Source: GWF2-33-9 sp964500435
Lineage (GTDB): Bacteria > Bacteroidota > Ignavibacteria > Kapaibacteriales > UBA2268
Length of the DNA stretch: 64,000 nt
NCBI GenBank assembly: GCA_964500435.1
Contig: CAZCNL010000001.1
Span: 62,001 to 126,000, forward strand
Reading direction: 5' to 3'
Shown: one piece after another, positions 36,583 to 46,529 of the stretch
Layout of the letters: the number at the start of each line of letters is the position of its first letter
Numbering within the stretch: position 1 is the first letter of the stretch
Made by a program: the position numbers and the translations under genes
Notes under the pieces: model-generated
The model's input: the letters and a program-made list of their open reading frames with translations, nothing else
Database searches by the model: none
What the model was told of the DNA's origin: nothing

Positions 36583-37191
36583 ATGAAGTTTATATCAACA
36601 ATATTTTTGTTTTCATTTATTCTTATTTTTTCTAATTCAACAGTATTATCCCAAACCAAAGAAGATATTTTTAATGAATTAAAATCTTCTTACTCAAATT
36701 TGAGCAAAATTTCTTTTTCGTTCCAATCGATGGAAAACAAAACTTACCAAGGACATTTGACTGCAACCAAAGATGGAAAATATAAATTAATATTACCAGA
36801 TAAGATTATAATTTCTGATGGAAAAACTAACTGGAATTATACAATCACAGATAAAATTGTAATTATTTCTAACGTTTCGAGCCAAAATAATTCATTGCAA
36901 ACGATTTTTTTTAATATAATTAACAATTTTTATCCAACTGAATTAAAAGAAACACTCAGTTCCAAAAAAGGTAAAGTCTTGCAATTAAGCTTACAATCAA
37001 AAAATAATAAAGACGAAAAATTAGTTTTATTTTTAAATAATAAAAATTTGAAAATTCAACAAATAGTTTTTAATTATAATAATTCAATTGGAAATTATAC
37101 AATTAGTCAACTGACTTTAAATCCTCAAATAGAAAATTCTGAATTTTCTTTTAAAGTGCCTAAAGGAGTTGAAGAAATTGACTTGCGATAA
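36583..37191 (+). CDS. Outer-membrane lipoprotein carrier LolA-like
   Basis: Periplasmic chaperone that carries lipoproteins from LolCDE to the outer membrane. Signal peptide ends near residue 23 (VLSQ). The mature part has the 11-strand barrel pattern: FSFQSMENKTYQGHLTATKDGKYKL, then DGKTNWNYT, and FSFKVPKGVEEIDL at the end. Length of 202 residues is normal, and FCB LolA sequences are weakly conserved, so the symbol is left out. It is a single gene, 108 bp before the Omp28-like gene. Confidence 0.8.
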   Translation: MKFISTIFLFSFILIFSNSTVLSQTKEDIFNELKSSYSNLSKISFSFQSMENKTYQGHLTATKDGKYKLILPDKIIISDGKTNWNYTITDKIVIISNVSSQNNSLQTIFFNIINNFYPTELKETLSSKKGKVLQLSLQSKNNKDEKLVLFLNNKNLKIQQIVFNYNNSIGNYTISQLTLNPQIENSEFSFKVPKGVEEIDLR

Positions 37192-37287
37192 AATTGTTAT
37201 TGAAATCATTCTTTGTTGTAACTTTTATGGAAAATCAATTGTTTTATAAATAGATTATTTTATGATCATTTTTTAATTAATTAAAAG

Positions 37288-37294
37288 AAAGGAG
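37288..37294 (+). promoter_or_regulatory. Strong Shine-Dalgarno before the Omp28-like gene
   Basis: AAAGGAG five bases before the ATG at 37300. Most genes here have no such purine run, so this one may be translated strongly. Confidence 0.7.
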
Positions 37295-37299
37295 TATTT

Positions 37300-39705
37300 A
37301 TGAGAAAGTTTTTCTACATTCTTTCAATAACTTTAATAGCAGCTTTTAGTATGTTAAATTACGCATACTCAACAGCAAATAAAGTTGTACTATTGGAGCA
37401 ATTTACAGGAGCATGGTGTGGATTTTGTGTTGATGGCACAGTAATTATGGACGATATACTTTCCACATATCCACAACAAGTAATTGGGGTGAAATTCCAT
37501 AATGGTGATAAAATGGAAATACCCGAAACAAATACATTGGGTGGAGCAATGGGATTGACCGGTTATCCTACTGGAAATGTTGATAGGGCAGTATTCAATG
37601 TTAATGGAGCTAACAAGATTTTCCTCGATAGAGGAGCATGGAAACAAGCTGTTATTAGCGAAATGAGTAAACCTGGAATTGCAGATTTAAAACTACAATG
37701 GACTTACGATGCTGCATCAAACAAAATTCTTGCAAATATTACTGCAAAATTCGACCAAGCTGTAAGTAGTGAAATCAGGTTTAATGTATACGTAGTTGAA
37801 GATGATGTTACCGGTTCTGGAGTTGGTTGGGATCAACATAATTATTATTCAAAGGATAATCCAGGGGGACCAGCAGGTTCATCAAGCCATCCATACTATA
37901 ATTTACCTCCAACAATTACGGGATACCACCATATGAAAGTCGTAAGAGCAACTCTTGGTGGTCCGTGGGGACAAGAAAATTCCATACCAACACCTGTAGC
38001 TGCTGGTTCAACAGTCAAATATTCATTCGAAATTACAAAATCTGCTAATTGGAATTTAGACAAGATATTTCTTGTTGGTCTTGTTCAAAATTATAACACA
38101 AATGTTGCTGCTCGTCAAGTGATAAATTCTGTACTTGGTGAAAAAATAAACTCATCTACAAATATTTCAACGACTGGCGATAAGATTTTTGCACAACCGA
38201 CAGGTTCTAATGTTGAATTAAATGTCCAAATAAAAAATAATGGAAATTCACCAAAAGAGTATAGCTTAAACTTATCAAAATCACCAACAAGCAAATGGAA
38301 AGTTACTTTGGAACCAAGTGATAATATTGTTACAATTCCGGCAGGCGGAAGTTATTCACTAAAAATAAAGACAAATGTTGAAAGTTTAGGTTCAATTGAT
38401 TCTTATTTATCAATAGAAGAAAACGACGGAATGGCTTTTGGTGTTCCTTTCAAGGGATATTCTTCGGATGCGCAAATGCTTTATCTTGTATATGACCCTA
38501 ACAATGATGCGGCTGGATTAGGTCCTCTAATTCGTTCATCAAGCGAGTATGCCCCGATGATAAATATCTCACCAAATGATTTTCAATTGTTATATAACAA
38601 ATTCAACGATGTTAAATTAGCTGTTTATTATCTTGGAGATGGTGGAGGATTAACTGCAAACGACGGTCCTGCATTACAAAGTGTTATGAGTAAAGGCAAC
38701 TTATTTTTAGCAGGTTCCACATTATTCGCATCATTAAATGCTAATTTGCCTTCAGTCCAAACAACTTTAGGTATAAAATTATTATCGACAAGTTTCCAAG
38801 GATATAGCACAGGTAAATTAAACATTGCGGGAATTAATGGTGATCCTATTTCTGATGGTTTTTCTTCACAACTCTCAATTTATTATTTATTACAAAATGA
38901 AAAAATTACAAATCCTCCTATTACCTCACCTGTAATAACATTACAAGGAAATGCTGATTCTGTTTTTGCAACAAAAACAATTTTAGGAAACTCTCATATT
39001 GCTTGTTTTGGGTTCGATCCAATGAAAATAGCAACAATTTCGCAAAGAGATAACTTAATCAAAAAAGCATTACAATGGGTTTATACTGCACCAAATCCTG
39101 AATTACCAGAAATTTCTGTTCCAACAGGAGTTGATTTTGGTGAAGTTGAAACAAATAGCACATCTGAAAAACAAGTTGAGATTAAAAATGTAGGAAAAAA
39201 AGATTTAGTAATTTCTTCAGTTACTATTGCCAATAATAATGATAATGCCTATATTTTAACTTCTACTGGTAACGCAACTATTAAACCAGGCGAAAGTACT
39301 TTTGTTTCTGTCAAGTTTGCACCTACATCAATAAAATTTTACACTTCTTCATCTATTGAAATTAATTCCAACGACCCAGTTAAGCCAAAAGTAAATATCC
39401 AACTTGCAGGAAAAGGTAAAAAACCATCGAGTGTTGAAGATTTAATCAATGTTAATTTCTCGATATTACCAAATCCAGTTACAACTAATTCAGTTGTCAA
39501 ATTTACTATTCCGGAAATGTCAAGGACTTACTCAATGAAAATTATTGATGTAAATGGAAAGGAAATGTTAGATTTTACAAAACAATTAGTCGTAGGAGAT
39601 AATTCAATTAATATTAACAATGAAATTTTACCATCTGGAATGTATATGCTAATTTTGAATATTAATGGTGAAATTCTTACTAAGAAGTTTACTGTTATTA
39701 AATAA
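37300..39705 (+). CDS. Omp28-like secreted protein with T9SS sorting domain
   Basis: An 801-residue exported protein. Signal peptide about 1-24. Next is a thioredoxin-like Omp28 domain with FTGAWCGFC, Cys40 and Cys43 forming a CxxC. About 290-380 is a beta-domain (PTGSNVELNVQIKNNG), 590-700 an ASPM-SPD-2-Hydin-like domain (VGKKDLVISSVTI, NSNDPVKPKVNIQLAGKG), and the last 90 residues a type A C-terminal sorting domain (FSILPNPVTTNS, SGMYMLILNINGE, KKFTVIK). Such a tail directs export by the type IX system. The role may be disulfide or surface adhesion; unknown. Confidence 0.87.
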   Translation: MRKFFYILSITLIAAFSMLNYAYSTANKVVLLEQFTGAWCGFCVDGTVIMDDILSTYPQQVIGVKFHNGDKMEIPETNTLGGAMGLTGYPTGNVDRAVFNVNGANKIFLDRGAWKQAVISEMSKPGIADLKLQWTYDAASNKILANITAKFDQAVSSEIRFNVYVVEDDVTGSGVGWDQHNYYSKDNPGGPAGSSSHPYYNLPPTITGYHHMKVVRATLGGPWGQENSIPTPVAAGSTVKYSFEITKSANWNLDKIFLVGLVQNYNTNVAARQVINSVLGEKINSSTNISTTGDKIFAQPTGSNVELNVQIKNNGNSPKEYSLNLSKSPTSKWKVTLEPSDNIVTIPAGGSYSLKIKTNVESLGSIDSYLSIEENDGMAFGVPFKGYSSDAQMLYLVYDPNNDAAGLGPLIRSSSEYAPMINISPNDFQLLYNKFNDVKLAVYYLGDGGGLTANDGPALQSVMSKGNLFLAGSTLFASLNANLPSVQTTLGIKLLSTSFQGYSTGKLNIAGINGDPISDGFSSQLSIYYLLQNEKITNPPITSPVITLQGNADSVFATKTILGNSHIACFGFDPMKIATISQRDNLIKKALQWVYTAPNPELPEISVPTGVDFGEVETNSTSEKQVEIKNVGKKDLVISSVTIANNNDNAYILTSTGNATIKPGESTFVSVKFAPTSIKFYTSSSIEINSNDPVKPKVNIQLAGKGKKPSSVEDLINVNFSILPNPVTTNSVVKFTIPEMSRTYSMKIIDVNGKEMLDFTKQLVVGDNSININNEILPSGMYMLILNINGEILTKKFTVIK

Positions 39706-39727
39706 GCAAAATTACTATATGAAAAAT

Positions 39728-39756
39728 AAAAGGGCTGTTAAATACAGCCCTTTTTT
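39728..39756. terminator. Bidirectional terminator after the Omp28-like gene
   Basis: AAAAGGGCTGT (39728-39738) and ACAGCCCTTTT (39744-39754) pair over 11 bases with loop TAAAT and T-run on each strand. The glycosyltransferase gene ends against it from the other strand. Confidence 0.85.
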
Positions 39757-40819
39757 ATTGTATTTTTTTGTAAATTTCTATTAGTTTGGAAATTGAATTT
39801 TCAATATTATAATTTGTTAAGACCAAATTTTGGAGTTCCAAATTAGCTGACTTTTGTGAATTGATTTTCAAAATTGCAGTTTCAATGTCTTTGTAATGTT
39901 TAGATTGAGAATAAACTGCAAAATTTTGAAAATATTCTTCTACCGGTTTACATTTACCGACTAATATGTTTTTTGCGAAACTTGCCGCCTCTAAATTTGA
40001 AATACCAGGCGTTTCAATTAAACTTGGCATTAAATGTGCAAAAGAATGTAAATAAGCTGATTTTAATAAATCAGAATTTCTCTCCAAATAATCAATGTGT
40101 ATTATTTTGTCCTTATTTCGAGCAATCAAATCATTAACTTCGTTGAATTTTTCTTTATTATTAAATCGATTTTTGCCGATTAAAACTAATTTCTTCTTGG
40201 TTTCATTAAATGTGTTCAAATATGCTTTGATTAAATTTAAAGTATTTTTTCTATTCTCAAAAAAACTAACAGAAAGGAAATATCCTGGTTCAATTTTATG
40301 TTGTGTTAAAAAAAGATTTGAATTATCTGCATTATTAAATTGATTAAAGTTAGATTCGATTGCATTATATACAATTTTGAATTTTTCTAAATTTATTTGA
40401 GGAAATAATCTATGTAATTGTACCTTTTCAGCTTCACTATTTGTAACTATAGCATCGGAAAAATGAAGTATTTTATTAATCATCGAAAAATAATTAGGAA
40501 CTAGTATTTTTTTAAAAAAATAGGAGAGAGTTACATACAAAAATTCGCTTGAAATATAAAAAGTTGGACTAATAATAATTTTCAAATGTGGAAATTTGGA
40601 TTTCAATATTGGGAGCGTATTTGAATACCACACAGAATGACCAAAAATGTGTAAAATGTCAATATCTTTAAATTCATCCAAAGACCAATAATCCAAAAGT
40701 TTTACTTTGAAATTATCATTGTAAAGCTTATTAATGGCATCCAAATATTGAAACATTTGAACTTCTTTACCACCGAAACTGATTGATAATGGGTAATCAT
40801 TTAAATATAAGATATTCAT
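39755..40819 (-). CDS. Glycosyltransferase group 1 (GT4-like)
   Basis: A 354-residue GT-B fold enzyme. The N-terminal Rossmann half (about 1-170) includes DILHIFGHSVWYSN, and the C-terminal half has VSFFENRKNTLNLIKAYLNT, a nucleotide-sugar site, and MPSLIETPGISNLEAASF at about 290-307, the EX7E-like motif. Sugar donor and acceptor are unknown. It overlaps wecB by 4 bases. Confidence 0.85.
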   Translation of the reverse strand: MNILYLNDYPLSISFGGKEVQMFQYLDAINKLYNDNFKVKLLDYWSLDEFKDIDILHIFGHSVWYSNTLPILKSKFPHLKIIISPTFYISSEFLYVTLSYFFKKILVPNYFSMINKILHFSDAIVTNSEAEKVQLHRLFPQINLEKFKIVYNAIESNFNQFNNADNSNLFLTQHKIEPGYFLSVSFFENRKNTLNLIKAYLNTFNETKKKLVLIGKNRFNNKEKFNEVNDLIARNKDKIIHIDYLERNSDLLKSAYLHSFAHLMPSLIETPGISNLEAASFAKNILVGKCKPVEEYFQNFAVYSQSKHYKDIETAILKINSQKSANLELQNLVLTNYNIENSISKLIEIYKKIQ

Positions 40820-41928
40820 AATAGCATATTTTTAATAATTTCAACAATTTTTGCTGATGAATTTCCATCCCCATAAGGATTTGTTGCATTTGCCATTTTG
40901 TCGTATTCATTCTTGTTTAATAATAAATTTGTAACTTCATTATAAATTATTTCAGTCGAAGTACCTATTAATTTTGCGGTACCTGCTTTGATACCCTCAG
41001 TTCTTTCAGTTACTTCACGCATAACAAGTACAGGTTTACCTAAACTTGGTGCTTCTTCTTGGACACCACCTGAATCAGTTAAAATAAGATAGGATTTATT
41101 CATTAACCAAACAAATTCAGGATAATTTAGTGGTTTAATTAGCGAAATATTCCATTGTTCCGATAAAATCGAAGAAACTGGGTTTATAACATTAGGATTT
41201 AAATGAACGGGATAAACAATTTGTACATCATTATTATCCTTGGCAATCTTCAATAAAGCATTACAAATATTTTTAAATGGTTCTCCAAAACTTTCACGTC
41301 TGTGCCCAGTTACAAGGATTAATTTCGAATCAGAATATAAAAATGAAAACTTTTCTTCGAAGTTCATATTTTTAATTTTATCAAGGGTCATAAACAAAGC
41401 ATCAATTACCGTATTACCAACAATAAATACATTATTATCTATTTTTTCATTCAATAAATTTTCGTATGCTAAATAAGTTGGAGCAAAGTGGAAATCAGCA
41501 ATTTGAGAAACAAGTTTTCTGTTAATTTCTTCAGGAAAAGGTGAATATTTATTGCCACTACGTAACCCTGCTTCTATATGTGCAACAGGTATTTTATTAT
41601 AAAAAGCTGCAAGAGCACCAATAAAAGTAGATGTTGTATCACCTTGAACTATAACTAAATCAGGTTTTACTTCATTTAATACATTTTCAATTTTTTTTAA
41701 ACCATTAGAGGTTAAATCAAATAAAGTTTGGTTAGGCAACATTATATTCAAATTATAATCAGGCTCTGTGTCGAAAAATTGCAACACTTGCCAGAGCATT
41801 TCTTGGTGTTGGGAAGTTATGCAAACTTTAGTATTAAACTTATTTCCATACTTCTTAAATTCATTAATCAATGGAATGAGTTTCAATGCTTCAGGTCTTG
41901 TCCCAAAAATAAATAAAATTGTTTTCAT
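40816..41928 (-). CDS. wecB: UDP-N-acetylglucosamine 2-epimerase
   Basis: Non-hydrolysing epimerase that gives UDP-ManNAc for surface polysaccharide. FGTRPEALKLIPL opens the protein, VQGDTTSTFIGALAAF and HIEAGLRSG follow (about 95-125), GHRRESFGEPF is near 213, and LTDSGGVQEEAPSLGKPVLVMR near 280-301; all are family motifs. 370 residues is typical. It lies 3 bp behind uvrB and overlaps the glycosyltransferase. Confidence 0.95.
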   Translation of the reverse strand: MKTILFIFGTRPEALKLIPLINEFKKYGNKFNTKVCITSQHQEMLWQVLQFFDTEPDYNLNIMLPNQTLFDLTSNGLKKIENVLNEVKPDLVIVQGDTTSTFIGALAAFYNKIPVAHIEAGLRSGNKYSPFPEEINRKLVSQIADFHFAPTYLAYENLLNEKIDNNVFIVGNTVIDALFMTLDKIKNMNFEEKFSFLYSDSKLILVTGHRRESFGEPFKNICNALLKIAKDNNDVQIVYPVHLNPNVINPVSSILSEQWNISLIKPLNYPEFVWLMNKSYLILTDSGGVQEEAPSLGKPVLVMREVTERTEGIKAGTAKLIGTSTEIIYNEVTNLLLNKNEYDKMANATNPYGDGNSSAKIVEIIKNMLL

Positions 41929-41931
41929 TAT

Positions 41932-43959
41932 TTACTTTATTTTTTCTGATAAAAAAGTAATTTCATCACGTAATTCTGCAGCTCTTTCGAAATCAAGTTC
42001 TTTCGCTGCTTTTTTCATTTCAACAAAAAGTTGGTCAATTAACTCACTAATTTGATTTTTGTTTAAGTGCTCGAGCAATGGTTCTTTGATTCTAACCTTG
42101 CGAGATTCAATAATTTTTTCTTTAGCGGCAGTGTAGGATTGGTGAATGTCTGCCACCGATGTTGCACTTAAAATTTCTTCAACAGATTTGTAAATAGTTT
42201 GTGGATTAATATTATGTTTTTTGTTGTATTCTTCTTGTAAAGCTCTACGTCGATTTGTTTCGTCTGTCACACGTTTGATTGAATTAGTAATTTTATCAGC
42301 ATAAAGTATTACCAGACCTTCAACATTTCGGGCAGTTCGGCCAGCTATTTGAAGCAAGGAACGCTCGCTTCTTAAAAAACCTTCTTTATCTGCATCTAAA
42401 ACTGCAACTAATGAAACTTCAGGCAAATCCAATCCTTCACGAAGCAAATTTACTCCAACTAATACATCAAATTCACCAAGACGTAAATCTCTAATAATTT
42501 CTACACGGTGCAAAGAATCAACATCTGAGTGAATATATGCAACTTTGATATTAAGGTTTTGTAAATAATCTGCCAAATCTTCAGCCATTCTTTTTGTTAA
42601 TGTTGTTACTAATACTCTTTGCTTTTTTGGAATTCGAGTTCGAATTTCTTCAATTAAATCATCAACTTGATTGTAGAGAGGACGAATTTCAATTTTTGGG
42701 TCTAATAAACCTGTAGGTCTAATAACTTGTTCAACAAAAACTCCACCACTTTTTTCAAATTCATAATCACCGGGCGTAGCACTTACAAAAATTGCTTGAT
42801 TAATTAAAGATTCAAATTCATCAAATTTTAGTGGACGATTTTCAAGTGCAGAAGGTAACCTAAAGCCAAATTCAACTAAATTCATTTTCCTTGACCGGTC
42901 GCCATTATACATACCTCGAATTTGTGGAATTGAAATATGACTTTCATCTGCAACAAATAAAAAATCTTCGGGGAAATAATCAAAAATACAAATGGGTCTA
43001 TCTCCTGGTTTTCGACCTGATAAATGCATTGAATAGTTCTCGACACCGGAACAGTAACCGACTTCCCGCATCATTTCCAAATCAAATAATGTTCTTTGTT
43101 CCAATCTTTGTGCTTCAACATACTTTTCTTGTGAGCGAAGTTCGTTTAATCTATTAGATAATTCCTCACGAATATTTGCCATAGCTTGGTCTAATCTTTC
43201 TTGTGATGTAACAAATAATTTGGCGGGGTATAAAGTAAATTCAGTGAATAAGTTCAATGTTTTACCACTTAAAATATCTATACTTGAAATTTTTTCGATA
43301 GTATCACCAAATACTTCAATTCTGATTGCAGTTTTATTTTCATAAGATGGAACAATATCGATGATATCACCACGAACACGGTAAGCCCCACGCTGTAAAT
43401 CACTATCATTTCTTGTGTAATGTAACTCAGAAAGTCTAAGTAAGAATTTTTTGCGAGGTATTTCCATTCCTACTCTAAGTGGAAATAAAAATTTTTCGAA
43501 TTCTGTTTTCTCACCAATACTGTAAATACTGCTTACGGATGCAACAACAATAACATCTCTCCGACCTTCCACTAAAGCACTAGTTGCTTTGAGCCTTAAT
43601 CTATCTATTTCGTCATTGATTGAAAAATCTTTTTCAATATAAGTATCAGAAGAAGGAATATATGCTTCTGGTTGGTAATAATCATAATAAGAAATGAAAT
43701 ACTCGACAGCATTATGGGGAAAAAATTGCTTGAATTCGCTATATAATTGAGCTGCTAAAGTCTTATTTGGTGAAAGAACAAGTGTAGGTTTTTGAACTTG
43801 TTCAATTACGTTGGAAATCGTAAATGTTTTTCCTGAACCAGTAACTCCAAGTAAAACTTGATATTTATCACCCCGTTTAATACCCTCAACAAGTTCTTTT
43901 ATAGCTTTTGGTTGGTCTCCTGACGGTTTATAATTCGATTCTAAAATAAATTTATTCAT
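41932..43959 (-). CDS. uvrB: Excinuclease ABC subunit B
   Basis: UvrB receives damage from UvrA and loads UvrC in nucleotide excision repair. Walker A GVTGSGKTFT is near residues 39-48, the damage-wedge hairpin around YYDYYQPEAYIPSSDTYIEK, the DESH box near 335, helicase motifs VGVNLLREGLDLPE and QIAGRTARN, and a C-terminal UVR motif AKELDFERAAELRDEI. 675 residues is typical. Start at ATG 43959 (MNKFILE), not at a TTG five codons earlier. It heads a three-gene group with two sugar genes. Confidence 0.96.
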   Translation of the reverse strand: MNKFILESNYKPSGDQPKAIKELVEGIKRGDKYQVLLGVTGSGKTFTISNVIEQVQKPTLVLSPNKTLAAQLYSEFKQFFPHNAVEYFISYYDYYQPEAYIPSSDTYIEKDFSINDEIDRLRLKATSALVEGRRDVIVVASVSSIYSIGEKTEFEKFLFPLRVGMEIPRKKFLLRLSELHYTRNDSDLQRGAYRVRGDIIDIVPSYENKTAIRIEVFGDTIEKISSIDILSGKTLNLFTEFTLYPAKLFVTSQERLDQAMANIREELSNRLNELRSQEKYVEAQRLEQRTLFDLEMMREVGYCSGVENYSMHLSGRKPGDRPICIFDYFPEDFLFVADESHISIPQIRGMYNGDRSRKMNLVEFGFRLPSALENRPLKFDEFESLINQAIFVSATPGDYEFEKSGGVFVEQVIRPTGLLDPKIEIRPLYNQVDDLIEEIRTRIPKKQRVLVTTLTKRMAEDLADYLQNLNIKVAYIHSDVDSLHRVEIIRDLRLGEFDVLVGVNLLREGLDLPEVSLVAVLDADKEGFLRSERSLLQIAGRTARNVEGLVILYADKITNSIKRVTDETNRRRALQEEYNKKHNINPQTIYKSVEEILSATSVADIHQSYTAAKEKIIESRKVRIKEPLLEHLNKNQISELIDQLFVEMKKAAKELDFERAAELRDEITFLSEKIK

Positions 43960-44092
43960 ATTTTGAAATATCAAATTTTAAAAAATTTTAAAATTACAAA
44001 TTTTATCAAAATCAACACTAATCTTAATTTAAATAAAAGAGTTTATTCGTAATTTCGTATTTAATCTTTTGTTAATCTTATTAAATAAAAAA

Positions 44093-45256
44093 ATGCAAGA
44101 AAACCAGTATAAAGATTCTATTTATTTCTTTCTGACTATTTTCAAAAAGTGGAAATTTTTGTTAACATTAACATTACTTGGTGCCATCATTTCAACAATT
44201 GTAGCATTTATTTTGCCTCAATGGTATGCATCTACTTGTAATCTTGTACCTTCAACATCGAGCCAAGAATCGAGTGGAGGAGCAAGTTCAATGATTTCAT
44301 CAGCATTGAAGGAATTCGGTGTTACAAAAATGACAGGTTCTTCTAGTCAAGAAGCATACTCATATATAGTTATTTTAACAAGTAGGACTGTTGTTGATTC
44401 GATTATAAATAAATTTAGATTAGATACAGTATACAAGATACCCAAAAACAAGTTTTCGAAGCTTCGAGAAGCATTTCTCGATAATGTAGAAGTAACTTAT
44501 GAAAAAGAAGGAAATTATACAATTACAATATGGGATACAGATAAATATCGTGCGGCTGATATTGCTAATGCTTATGTTGATTTAGCAAACGAACATTTTA
44601 TTGATATTTTTCGCCAAGATACAAAGTTAAGCAAAGAATATTTCGAAGGAAGAATTTTTGCAATTGATAGCACGCTAACCGTAATCGGAGACCAACTGAA
44701 AAAGTTTACACAAAAGACATTATTGTTTTCACCTGAAGAACAAGCTCAAAGTGTAGCTAAATCACTTGCTGATATTAAAGCTGAACAAGTCAAATACGAT
44801 ATTTTTTATGAATTTTATAAAAAGAATTACGGCGAACAAGACCCTTTAGCTCAAACTTATAAAAAACTTTCAAATGAAGTTGCTTCAAAATTAAATACAA
44901 TTCAAACACAACCAGGCTTTGCCGGTAATTTTTCTTTGACAAATGCAACAGGCGTAGCAGTAGATTACTTAAGGTTATATACTGAATTTGAAACTTACAC
45001 AAAAGTTAGAGCTTTTTTAATACCAATGATTGAAAAAATTCGTAGTGATGAAATTAAAAATATCCAGAATTTAATTGTAGTAGATAAAGCAATACCTGCG
45101 GATAAAAAAGACAAACCAAAAAGGGCTTATATAATTGCTGGTTCTACTTTTGGTACTTTTGTTTTAGGTATCCTATTAATATTTCTTTTTGATTATTTCA
45201 ATGAAATCAAAACAAGAATTAAATCTCTAAAAGCAAATGAATCAAACAAGCAGTAA
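44093..45256 (+). CDS. Wzz-like polysaccharide chain-length protein
   Basis: A 387-residue inner-membrane protein with one span near residues 20-42, a long periplasmic coiled region, and a second span near 350-370 (IIAGSTFGTFVLGILLIFLF). This is the Wzz/PCP design that sets O-antigen or capsule length. No tyrosine-kinase domain follows the second span. The ATG at 44093 (MQENQYKDS) is preferred to the TTG at 44069. It ends 20 bases inside the next gene. Confidence 0.82.
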   Translation: MQENQYKDSIYFFLTIFKKWKFLLTLTLLGAIISTIVAFILPQWYASTCNLVPSTSSQESSGGASSMISSALKEFGVTKMTGSSSQEAYSYIVILTSRTVVDSIINKFRLDTVYKIPKNKFSKLREAFLDNVEVTYEKEGNYTITIWDTDKYRAADIANAYVDLANEHFIDIFRQDTKLSKEYFEGRIFAIDSTLTVIGDQLKKFTQKTLLFSPEEQAQSVAKSLADIKAEQVKYDIFYEFYKKNYGEQDPLAQTYKKLSNEVASKLNTIQTQPGFAGNFSLTNATGVAVDYLRLYTEFETYTKVRAFLIPMIEKIRSDEIKNIQNLIVVDKAIPADKKDKPKRAYIIAGSTFGTFVLGILLIFLFDYFNEIKTRIKSLKANESNKQ

Positions 45257-46526
45257 ATTCCAGAAAATCTGGCTACATTCTATAATTTTCCTGTCACCTA
45301 TATATTTCCGAGGTTCTGGAAGTGAAGGTGTATCGTTTATGGATGTATTTTTTGCTGTTTATTTTTTCGGATCTTTGCTTTTGTGGCTTTTTTGGACAAT
45401 TTTTATTCAAAAGAAAAAGATTTTTCGAAACATTGCTGATTTTCTTTTATTTGCATTTTATATCTTAGCTCTCGGAACAATAGGACTATCCATAGCAAAC
45501 GGTACTCAACTGCTCGATGCTTTGAGAGAATATGTTGTAATATTTATGGTTCTTTATTATTTTCCATTCAGGGAAAATTTTGAAGATAAAAAAGATTTAA
45601 TTCTTCTGGGCTTTAATTTTTCTTTTTCTGTGCTTATAAATGATTTAGGTCAATTTTATGATTATTACAAAGGCTTGCAAAATGGTCTCCAATACGCTTA
45701 CCAAATTGTTACCGCTGTACGAATCAACCAGACAATATTTACTTTTACTATAATTTCTGGAATATTATTTTTTTTATATCCACAAAAAACAATTAGCCGT
45801 ATTTGGATATTATTAGTAGTTTCTGTAACTTCAATTGCATTAATCACAACTTTTTCCCGATCTTTTTGGGTCTTAGTCTTAGTCTCCGTCGTCTTTTTAT
45901 TTGTTGTTGTTCCACTAAAACAAAAGATATTATTAACAATTTCTGTTGTCAGTATCTCAATAGCTATACTTTTTTCATTTAATTTTTATTTCAAAGATAA
46001 AGCAAAAATAGCAATGAAAGTTGTCGAAAATAGATTAGAATCATCAAAACAAGGTTCGAAAGATGTTTCCTTGCAAGTGCGATTAGTTGAGTATAATGCT
46101 TTATATAAAAGAATAAAAGAAAACCCTTTGGGAGGAAATGGTTTTTTTAAAAAATTTACTTTTTATAATATAATAGACCAAGTTACAGCAAGAACAATTA
46201 CAGTACACAATGGTTATTTGTATTTATTATATAGATTAGGAATACCTTTAACATTAACTTTCTTATTCGTTTATTTTTACTTTACTTTCAAATCTTTGAA
46301 AGTATTATTTATGCTTAAAAAAGAAGAACTGTTTTATAAATTTGTTGCAATCAGCGGTTTTATTGGATTATTTATATTGATTGCTGCCGATTTAGCTAGC
46401 TCTCAATTTATATATCGAGATGGAACATTTGTTGCGGCTTTAAGTTTTGCATTTATCGAAATCACATATAAAAAATTAAACGAACTAAATGAACAAAAAC
46501 ACTTGTTAATGTCAATCAATGATTAA
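45237..46526 (+). CDS. O-antigen ligase / polymerase family membrane protein
   Basis: A 429-residue protein of about twelve spans. TTFSRSFWVLVLV, then ENPLGGNGFFKKF and VHNGYLYLLYRLGIPLTL in the later half match the Wzy_C/WaaL ligase-polymerase family, with the conserved loop His in VHNGY. The 20-base overlap with the Wzz-like gene suggests coupling. It could be a polymerase for surface glycan instead of a ligase; sequence alone does not decide. Confidence 0.8.
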   Translation: MNQTSSKFQKIWLHSIIFLSPIYFRGSGSEGVSFMDVFFAVYFFGSLLLWLFWTIFIQKKKIFRNIADFLLFAFYILALGTIGLSIANGTQLLDALREYVVIFMVLYYFPFRENFEDKKDLILLGFNFSFSVLINDLGQFYDYYKGLQNGLQYAYQIVTAVRINQTIFTFTIISGILFFLYPQKTISRIWILLVVSVTSIALITTFSRSFWVLVLVSVVFLFVVVPLKQKILLTISVVSISIAILFSFNFYFKDKAKIAMKVVENRLESSKQGSKDVSLQVRLVEYNALYKRIKENPLGGNGFFKKFTFYNIIDQVTARTITVHNGYLYLLYRLGIPLTLTFLFVYFYFTFKSLKVLFMLKKEELFYKFVAISGFIGLFILIAADLASSQFIYRDGTFVAALSFAFIEITYKKLNELNEQKHLLMSIND

Positions 46527-46529
46527 GAA